NCBI GenBank assembly: GCA_009693225.1
Contig: SHXP01000127.1
Coordinates: 1-7,014 of the forward strand
Direction of reading: 5' to 3'
DNA length: 7,014 nucleotides
Source: Limnohabitans sp.
GTDB taxonomy: Bacteria; Pseudomonadota; Gammaproteobacteria; Burkholderiales; Burkholderiaceae_C
A model generated the notes under the pieces. It saw only the letters and a program-made list of their open reading frames with translations. It was not told the DNA's origin and made no database searches. Shown in pieces: positions 1 through 4,557 of the stretch (its first letter is position 1; the number at the start of each line of letters is the position of its first letter). The position numbers and the translations under genes were made by a program.

Positions 1-122
1 TGAATGAGCGAAACCAAGTCAGCCCATGGCACAACCAGGTTCATCTCTTCCAAAAACTCACGCTTGCGTGTGCGCTTGGTGACCAATTCAAATCCAGTGT
101 TGGCAAAGGTAGTTTGTTTCAT
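1..122 (-). CDS. IS5-family transposase, N-terminal 40 residues (partial)
   Basis: The ATG is at 122-120 on the minus strand and the frame stays open to the left edge. The product begins MKQTTFANTGFELVTKRTRK and continues with REFLEEMNLVVPWADLVSLI. This is the N-terminal signature of IS5-group DDE transposases: MKQTTFA, then a basic K-R-T-R-K-R stretch, then 'FLxEMxxVVPWxxL'. It is the DNA-binding N-terminal part only; the DDE catalytic domain lies outside the window, so integrity cannot be judged. An AGGT sequence sits a few bases before the ATG as a weak ribosome binding site. The enzyme would catalyse cut-and-paste movement of the element by binding its terminal repeats. Confidence 0.85.
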   Translation of the reverse strand, partial: MKQTTFANTGFELVTKRTRKREFLEEMNLVVPWADLVSLI

Positions 123-154
123 CTACCTATAACGTTTGAGTCAGGCCTGTGGTT

Positions 155-178
155 GACTTATGCAGTGACTTTTGCAGA
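155..178. repeat. Tandem 12-bp repeat in the IS terminus
   Basis: Positions 155-166 read GACTTATGCAGT and 167-178 read GACTTTTGCAGA, two adjacent 12-mers agreeing at 10 of 12 positions. They lie just inside the inferred IS end. Repeats at such a place are plausible transposase contact sites, but that role is inference. The pairing is read directly from the sequence. Confidence 0.6.
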
Positions 179-188
179 GAATCCTTAG

Positions 189-473
189 GAAATTCGGGTA
201 GCGGTTGAACCCGAGGTCATGCTGTTTGACGAACCGACCAGCGCACTGGATCCGGAACTGGTGAATGAAGTCCTGCGCGTCATGCACGGACTGGCGAAGG
301 AAGGTCGAACCATGCCGGTCGTCACGCATGAAATGGGATTCGCGCGTGAAGTTGCCAACCAATTGATTTTTTTACACCAGGGTCTGGTAGAAGAAAAAGG
401 CGTACCTTCAGAGGTACTCCAATCCCCTAAAAGCGAACGGTTGTGCTAGTTTTTATCCGGCAACTTGAAATAA
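189..473 (+). pseudogene. Polar amino-acid ABC transporter ATPase (HisP/GlnQ type), 5'-truncated remnant with an amber codon
   Basis: The reading frame gives VEPEVMLFDEPTSALDPELV, the Walker B motif (VMLFDEP) plus D-loop (SALD). It continues with VVTHEMGFAREVANQL, the H-loop region typical of HisP/GlnQ/GltL ATPases that energise amino-acid uptake. Walker A, the Q-loop and most of the LSGGQ signature are missing because the gene is cut by the IS at 184. The first residues (EIRVA before VEPE) fit poorly; they may reflect loss of an IARALA segment between GCG codons. The frame meets TAG at 447-449, but the same frame then reads FLSGNLK and stops at TAA 471-473. 'SERL-x-Q-FLSGNLK' is the normal family ending, so the TAG looks like a mutated CAG. 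The family's RTM(I/L)VVTHE here reads RTMPVVTHE, another sign of decay. No permease or binding-protein partner is visible. An active product is very unlikely. Confidence 0.85.
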
Positions 474-858
474 GCTGCTTAGTGACCCTCCGGCGCATGC
501 ATAAACTCATATCCGCAAGCTTTTCCAAATACTGTATTCAAGGCTTTGTAGCGTGTTCAGAAAACAGTGATCAACTCAGTGTGATCCTCTCTGAAGCACG
601 CTTGGCGGATGGATGACATCCGGAAAATGCCGCTGAACAGGCACAAAATAGTTACGATGGTGACAGTGATCACTCAGCCTGGCAGGCGTTACGATCTGAC
701 TTTGCCGTCCACAGACAATCATTTTGCAAAAACAGCGCGACGCAGTGCCCAGAACCTGCAAGGCAATGACCGGCACAGTCCTCATCCGAATAAAAACATG
801 ACTTCATCCCCGCATTCCCCGACGATTCACCACAGCCTGAGCGGCACCCGGGCCTGAT
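474..858. other. 385-bp stretch with no convincing gene
   Basis: An 82-codon frame occupies 609-857 but resembles no domain, has no good ribosome binding site and is rich in H, S, T and P, so I do not call it. I see no strong sigma-70 promoter for the AEC gene and no terminator with a T-run after the ABC remnant. Two structures stand out: the direct repeat at 564-579 and 663-677, and a 6-bp hairpin (CGGATG at 606-611 with CATCCG at 617-622, 5-nt loop) not followed by T residues. Confidence 0.5.
564..677. repeat. Interspersed direct repeat, ACAGTGATCA(A)CTCAG, about 99 bp apart
   Basis: Copy 1 (564-579) reads ACAGTGATCAACTCAG and copy 2 (663-677) reads ACAGTGATCACTCAG. They are identical except for one inserted A. 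Each contains the palindrome TGATCA. They lie 180-290 bp upstream of the AEC transporter start, so they could be operator sites or the footprint of an old rearrangement. No regulator gene is visible in the window to choose between these. Confidence 0.5.
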
Positions 859-1851
859 ATGCCGGTCATATTCAACGCACTCTTACCGGTGATATTCATG
901 ATCGCCTGCGGTTATCTGGCCGGTAAATTCCGCTGGGTGTCTGACCAGGGGCTCAAAGACATTTCCAGGCTCGCTTTCAATCTGCTGGCCCCGGCGCTGC
1001 TGTTTCGCACTTTGGGGAAGGTGCAGTTGGACCAGCTCGATTTAAGCCCGGTGATGATGTACCACGTGCTCACCGCGCTGTGGTTCACCGGCTGGGTCAT
1101 GGTCTACGGCCTGACGCAGCACGGTTGCATGCGTGCCCTGGGCGGCACCTACAGCAATGCTGTGATGATCGGCATTCCCATGGTATCGCTGGCCTACGGC
1201 CCGCAAGGTCTGATCTACATACTCACGCTGGTGTCGGTGCACGCGCTCATCATCCTTTCTTATGCCACCTTGCTGTTTGAGATTGCCAGTGCACGCGAAG
1301 CCGGACGCATGCCGGGCGGCCAGGTGCTGAGTCTGCGCACCACGGTGTGGAAAGCGGCCATGGCGGCAGTGGTTCACCCGGTGTCGATGCCGGCCTTTCT
1401 GGGGTTGATGTTTTCTCTGACGGGTCTGCAATTGCCGGAACTCATCGACAAACCGCTGGACTGGCTGGGCAGGGCGTTTGCGCCCCTGGCGCTTATCATG
1501 GTCGGGATTCAATTGCAACAGGTGCTGGGCAAAGGCCTGCCCTGGCAGGCGCAGGCTGACGGTTCAGAGCCCGCTATCATCTGGCGCGAAGTCATTCAAA
1601 TGGTGGCCTTGAAAAATGTCTTTCACCCTTTGCTGATCCTGGCCGGCGGCTGGGTGCTGGGTTTGCCGCCCTTGCCGCTGACCGTGATGACGGTCACCGC
1701 CTGCATGCCGGTAGGTGCCAATTCGTATTTGTTCGCGAACCGCTACAAGGTGCGCGAGGCCGAGGTGTCGGTCAGCCTGTCTCTGTCGGTGGTATTCGCC
1801 TTGGTCAGCGTTCCTTCCATGCTGGCCTTGCAGCATGCTTTGACCGGCTGA
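859..1851 (+). CDS. AEC (auxin efflux carrier) family transporter
   Basis: This encodes a 330-residue, very hydrophobic inner-membrane protein, the usual length for the bacterial AEC family (Pfam Mem_trans). Family landmarks are visible: the FNLLAPALLF segment with its conserved N and P (40-49), the YSNAVMIGIPMV segment (98-109) and MPVGANSYLFANRY (283-296). Two hydrophobic halves of about five helices each flank a short polar loop around 145-160; a second polar stretch lies at about 224-243. Bacterial members export or exchange small carboxylates such as malate or malonate, or related organic acids; the substrate here cannot be read from sequence. The ATG at 859 lies one base after the stop of a non-coding upstream frame and has no clear Shine-Dalgarno sequence, so the start rests on alignment with the family (MPVIFNALLPVIFMIACGYL begins in the first helix). 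No partner gene is adjacent. Confidence 0.9.
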   Translation: MPVIFNALLPVIFMIACGYLAGKFRWVSDQGLKDISRLAFNLLAPALLFRTLGKVQLDQLDLSPVMMYHVLTALWFTGWVMVYGLTQHGCMRALGGTYSNAVMIGIPMVSLAYGPQGLIYILTLVSVHALIILSYATLLFEIASAREAGRMPGGQVLSLRTTVWKAAMAAVVHPVSMPAFLGLMFSLTGLQLPELIDKPLDWLGRAFAPLALIMVGIQLQQVLGKGLPWQAQADGSEPAIIWREVIQMVALKNVFHPLLILAGGWVLGLPPLPLTVMTVTACMPVGANSYLFANRYKVREAEVSVSLSLSVVFALVSVPSMLALQHALTG

Positions 1852-1922
1852 GGACATGACGCTTTTTAATATCCTTGTGTCAATTCACTATTGACCGAAG
1901 TTATCATCAGCAAACACAGACC

Positions 1923-2519
1923 ATGAACTCCACCAAACCGTATGAGCATCTGATCGAACACAGACTGGACCATACCGAGGTCTACAAAGGAAGCTTTCTG
2001 CATGCATTCCGCGACACAGTGACATTGCCTGACGGCAAAACAACGGTGCGCGAATATTTGAAGCATCCCTGCGCAACCATGGTGATTCCGATACGTGATG
2101 ACGGTCGTCTGATCGTCGAGCGTCAATACCGATACCCTGTGCAGCAGGTCATGATCGAATTTCCTGCCGGCAAGCTTGACCCGGAAGAAAACGCCTTGGA
2201 CTGCGCCAGGCGTGAGTTACGCGAAGAAACCGGTTATCAAGCCTCTGAGTGGGCCCATGCAGGTGTATTGCATTCGGGTATCAGCACATCCACAGAGTTC
2301 ATTGACATCTGGTTTGCCAGGGGCTTGTCGCCCGGGACGCGTGAGTTGGATGCGGGTGAATTTCTGGATGTGTTTGACGCGAGTCTAGAGGAATTGCTGG
2401 AATGGGCGCGCCTGGGCCTACTGACCGATGCCAAAACCCTGACCGGATTGCTCTGGCTGCAAAACCACCTCAATGGTTCATGGAAGCTGGACTGGCATTC
2501 AGTGCCTCCCACACCCTGA
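1923..2519 (+). CDS. Nudix hydrolase, ADP-ribose pyrophosphatase type
   Basis: A 198-residue cytoplasmic enzyme expected to split ADP-ribose into AMP and ribose-5-phosphate. The complete Nudix box G-x5-E-x7-REL-x-EE-x-GY spans residues 83-105, beginning GKLDPEEN and ending RELREETGY, with all Mg2+-binding acidic residues present. The flanking blocks REYLKHPCATMVIPI (43-57) and VERQYRYPVQQVMIEFPAGK (65-84) are typical of the NudF/ADPRase group. A TTG at 1875 would add 16 residues, but I prefer the ATG at 1923 because homologues begin at about this distance from the REY block; neither has a strong ribosome binding site. The 3' end overlaps the oppositely oriented exonuclease gene by 50 bp. The name nudF is plausible, but substrate specificity is inferred from the subfamily only. 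Confidence 0.92.
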   Translation: MNSTKPYEHLIEHRLDHTEVYKGSFLHAFRDTVTLPDGKTTVREYLKHPCATMVIPIRDDGRLIVERQYRYPVQQVMIEFPAGKLDPEENALDCARRELREETGYQASEWAHAGVLHSGISTSTEFIDIWFARGLSPGTRELDAGEFLDVFDASLEELLEWARLGLLTDAKTLTGLLWLQNHLNGSWKLDWHSVPPTP

Positions 2520-3099
2520 AAGCGGCGTAGGCGTCATTGGCTGCGTAAATCAGTTGCGCCTCTGTCAGTCTTTCATTGGCCCAGTTGCTGGTGGCGGCTT
2601 TTTTGGATTTGATGAAGCGCTGTTTGAAGAGTACCGCCACGGCTCCTTTGACCCCCATGTCCTTGCGGTAACCGCGTTCGCGAAACACAGTGTTGAGTTC
2701 CAGCATATCGGCCGGATCCATGCCCAGTTTGTGGATGATGCGCTTGCGGTCATCGCCCAGACCGAATCCGGCTTTCACGATACCGGGATGTGCCAGCAAC
2801 GCTGCCGCGACGGCGCGGCATTCAGGGTCGTGCAACTGGAATACCCAAGCGCATTCGGCCGTGGCGAGTTGCAGAATATGCGGCCCATCGGATACTTCGC
2901 CGACCTTGAAGGTGGGTTTGGACTCGGTATCAAAACCCCAGGCCCTGGACTGCACAAGCCGCGCCTGCGCCTGTAATGCCACGGCGCCTGAGCAAACCAG
3001 TTGTATGCGATCCGGTCCCAGACGCTCAAACGGGGGCAGCAGTGCAATGGCATCTTTGTCAGGCGTGGCGTGGCGGGTGTGCATAGCGGCCATTGTCAT
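2470..3099 (-). CDS. 3'-5' exonuclease, DEDDy (RNase D/WRN-like) domain protein
   Basis: A 209-residue single-domain DnaQ-like exonuclease (Pfam DNA_pol_A_exo1 type). From the ATG at 3099, motif Exo I is WGFDTES (D57, E59), Exo II is GFGLGDDRKR (D117), and Exo III is YAANDAYAA (Y185, D189), so all DEDDy metal-binding residues are present. The segments ALLPPFERLG (20-29), KPTFKVGEVSDGP (61-73) and SKKAATSNWA (165-174) are typical of a small betaproteobacterial family. There is no HRDC domain, so this is not a full RNase D; substrate (DNA or RNA) and pathway are unknown. The frame is open to 3159. I choose 3099 because an AAGG lies about 10 bases before it and homologues start near here; ATGs at 3093 and 3084 are alternatives. 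The 3' end overlaps the Nudix gene; the 5' end faces the NIPSNAP gene. Confidence 0.9.
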   Translation of the reverse strand: MTMAAMHTRHATPDKDAIALLPPFERLGPDRIQLVCSGAVALQAQARLVQSRAWGFDTESKPTFKVGEVSDGPHILQLATAECAWVFQLHDPECRAVAAALLAHPGIVKAGFGLGDDRKRIIHKLGMDPADMLELNTVFRERGYRKDMGVKGAVAVLFKQRFIKSKKAATSNWANERLTEAQLIYAANDAYAAFRVWEALNASPASMNH

Positions 3100-3112
3100 G
3101 CAGATTCTTGCC

Positions 3113-3140
3113 TTGTCAGGAACCGGGCTGATAGGATAAT
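3113..3140 (+). promoter_or_regulatory. Sigma-70-type promoter for the NIPSNAP-Bug pair
   Basis: TTGTCA at 3113-3118 and GATAAT at 3135-3140 are separated by 16 bp, each one or two bases from consensus. Initiation would fall near 3147 and give a leader of about 30 nt before the ATG at 3178. The site lies in the divergent gap between the exonuclease and NIPSNAP genes. Assignment is by consensus only. Confidence 0.55.
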
Positions 3141-3177
3141 CTGCTTTTTTGCACAACACGCATCAGGAGAGATTGCC

Positions 3178-3504
3178 ATGACCGTCATTTACGAAAAACG
3201 CACTTACGATGTCAGGGTCGGGGAAATGCCCGAAGTCAAACGCCTGTACAGCTCCGAAGGCTGGCCGGCGCTGAGTGCAGGCGGTCATGACAAGCACTTG
3301 ATCGGCTATTTCACCAGCGATACCGGTGACTTGCACCAATTGATCCATTTCTGGAAATTTGACAGCGATGAAAACCGGCGTGCATTTTGGGCGAAGCTGT
3401 TTGCTGATAAAAAATTCATGGCCTTCACCAAACAACTGCGACCCTTGATCAACAGGCAGAACGTGCAACTCCTGGTCGCAGCCCCCTGGGGACCGCATCC
3501 TTGA
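3178..3504 (+). CDS. NIPSNAP family protein
   Basis: A 108-residue protein with one NIPSNAP domain (dimeric alpha/beta-barrel fold) filling its whole length. The N-terminal IYEKRTYDV (4-12), the central HLIGYFTSDTGDLHQLIHFW (40-59) with its 'L-G-F-x-x-x-x-G-x-L-x-x-x-x-H-x-W' pattern, and the following FDSDENRRAFW (61-71) are the family signature. The start is fixed by a strong ribosome binding site, AGGAGA at 3165-3170, seven bases before the ATG; the frame is open further upstream but nothing there looks coding. Bacterial NIPSNAP proteins have no settled function; many sit in catabolic or transport operons. The stop TGA overlaps the next gene's ATG by one base (TGATG), so the two are almost certainly co-transcribed and translationally coupled. 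No signal peptide is seen, so the protein is probably cytoplasmic. Confidence 0.9.
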   Translation: MTVIYEKRTYDVRVGEMPEVKRLYSSEGWPALSAGGHDKHLIGYFTSDTGDLHQLIHFWKFDSDENRRAFWAKLFADKKFMAFTKQLRPLINRQNVQLLVAAPWGPHP

Positions 3505-3522
3505 TGCGGTTACGATACCGCA
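3492..3522 (+). promoter_or_regulatory. Two alternative hairpins over the NIPSNAP stop / Bug start
   Basis: ACCGCATC (3492-3499) pairs with GATGCGGT (3503-3510), a perfect 8-bp stem with a 3-nt loop that contains the Bug ATG (3504-3506) and part of the NIPSNAP TGA (3502-3504). TGCGGT (3505-3510) can instead pair with a second ACCGCA at 3517-3522, a 6-bp stem with a 6-nt loop. The two are mutually exclusive. No T-run follows, so neither is a terminator. A ribosome finishing NIPSNAP would melt the first stem; a coupling role is inferred. Confidence 0.5.
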
Positions 3523-4553
3523 CCCGCCAAGTCCTGCAGCCTGAGCACAGCTTGTTAAAACTTGACCTGTCGCCTCACCGGTCTTTCTCATGGCTGAGAC
3601 GGGGCTTGTTGTCGCTGCTGATTTGCGCCACTGTGCCCTTTTTGCAGGCCCAGACCTGGCCGGCTAAACCGGTCAAATTTATCGTGCCTTTCCCGCCTGG
3701 CGGTTCTGTGGATGCCCTGGCAAGGCTGTTTGCCTCACGCCTGAACGATAGTTTGAACCAAAGCTTTATTGTGGAAAATAAGCCGGGGGCTTCGGGTTCG
3801 GTTGGCAGCGCTGTTGTGGCAAAAAGTCCGGCTGACGGCTATACGTTTTTGTTTGTCTTTGATACGCATGCCGTCAATCCTTCGCTTCTGGTTAATTTGC
3901 CCTACGACACTTTGAAGGATTTTTCGCCAGTGGTATTGATAGGTACTGCACCGATCGCACTGGCAACCCCCGGGCAGAAACCATATCAAAAAATCGCCGA
4001 TCTGGTGAGCGCAGCCAAGCTCAAACCAGGTAGCATCGCTTACGGCACGGTGGGAAACGGCAGTCTTGGCCATTTGACGATTTCTCTTGCCGAGCAGTCC
4101 GGTAATTTCAAGCTCAACCACATACCTTATAAGGGCGGGGCTCAGGTACTCTCAGATGCGCTTGGCGCTCAGATTGATCTGGCGGTGGTGTCTGTGGCTG
4201 TGCTGACACCCTACCTGAAAAGCGGCAAATTGCGTGTTCTTGCCGTCACAGGCGATAAGCGCTCCCCCTTGCTGCCTGAAGTTCCCACTTTGGCTGAGGC
4301 AGGTTTTGCCAACCAGCAGGGGCAGGCCTGGTGGGGGGTGTTTGCACCGGCACATACCCCGCGTGCAATCGTTCAGCGTTTGAACGATGAATTGAACAAA
4401 TTACTCTCCGACCCTTTGCTGCGTAAGCACCTGGTCGATGGTCAGGGCATGGAGATTGTCGGCGGAACACCTGAGGTTTTGCAGAAATGGACCGACACTG
4501 AAATCAAACGCTGGGCCACGGTGGTGCGCGATAACCGTATTCAGCTGGATTGA
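3504..4553 (+). CDS. Bug/TctC family periplasmic substrate-binding protein (tripartite tricarboxylate transporter type)
   Basis: A 349-residue solute-binding protein of the Bug family, which captures small carboxylates or similar metabolites in the periplasm. Hallmarks are KPVKFIVPFPPGGSVDALAR (55-74), then VENKPGASGSVGSAVVAKSP with ADGYT, the NHIPYKGGAQ loop and a C-terminal VPTLAEAGF. The N-terminus is long: about 30 residues precede a basic pair (LRRG, 31-34), a hydrophobic segment (35-47) and a likely signal peptidase site after LQA-49, before QTWPAKPV. The ATG at 3504 is preceded by GGGGA at 3488-3492 and overlaps the NIPSNAP stop; a TTG at 3552 would give a more normal signal peptide but lacks a ribosome binding site. 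No TctA or TctB membrane partners are visible, which is common for Bug proteins. Ligand unknown. It ends 4 bp from the convergent nosR. Confidence 0.93.
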   Translation: MRLRYRTRQVLQPEHSLLKLDLSPHRSFSWLRRGLLSLLICATVPFLQAQTWPAKPVKFIVPFPPGGSVDALARLFASRLNDSLNQSFIVENKPGASGSVGSAVVAKSPADGYTFLFVFDTHAVNPSLLVNLPYDTLKDFSPVVLIGTAPIALATPGQKPYQKIADLVSAAKLKPGSIAYGTVGNGSLGHLTISLAEQSGNFKLNHIPYKGGAQVLSDALGAQIDLAVVSVAVLTPYLKSGKLRVLAVTGDKRSPLLPEVPTLAEAGFANQQGQAWWGVFAPAHTPRAIVQRLNDELNKLLSDPLLRKHLVDGQGMEIVGGTPEVLQKWTDTEIKRWATVVRDNRIQLD

Positions 4554-4557
4554 AAAT

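Larger units (their letters stand above)
1..184 (-). mobile_element. IS5-family insertion sequence, terminal part (rest lies off the left edge)
   Basis: The 5' end of an IS5-type transposase gene starts at 122 and reads leftwards, with about 60 bp of terminal non-coding DNA outside it. Read on the minus strand, the outer end is best placed at 184, beginning GGATTCTCTGCAAAAG, which resembles IS5-family termini. The next four bases, TTAG at 185-188 (CTAA on the other strand), match the YTAR target that IS5-group elements duplicate. The other end is outside the window, so neither the duplication nor the matching inverted repeat can be confirmed. The element appears to have landed in the ABC ATPase gene whose 3' part follows at once. 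The exact boundary is inferred; that this is the end of an IS is well supported by the transposase N-terminus. Confidence 0.75.

Noticed and set aside
606..622. CGGATG/CATCCG hairpin as a terminator
   Set aside because: The stem is only 6 bp with no T-run on either side and no nearby gene end on the matching strand.
609..857. 82-codon plus-strand frame just before the AEC gene
   Set aside because: No ribosome binding site, no recognisable domain, and a composition rich in H, S, T and P typical of chance frames; it also spans the second copy of the direct repeat.
1042..1518. 158-codon minus-strand frame inside the AEC gene
   Set aside because: It is antisense to a well-supported membrane protein and is rich in R, H and Q, the usual shadow of a GC-rich hydrophobic gene.
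1818..1837. CATGCTG/CAGCATG hairpin near the end of the AEC gene as a terminator
   Set aside because: It lies inside the coding sequence and is followed by CTTTGACC, not a T-run; likely a chance product of codon choice.
1875..1922. N-terminal extension of the Nudix protein from TTG 1875
   Set aside because: The added 16 residues resemble nothing in the family and the start lacks a ribosome binding site; ATG 1923 suits family length.
2473..2976. 167-codon plus-strand frame opposite the exonuclease
   Set aside because: The minus strand carries all DEDDy motifs in order; this frame has no family resemblance.
3100..3159. N-terminal extension of the exonuclease to ATG 3159
   Set aside because: It would cover the divergent promoter and add 20 residues not expected in the family; internal ATGs are better placed.
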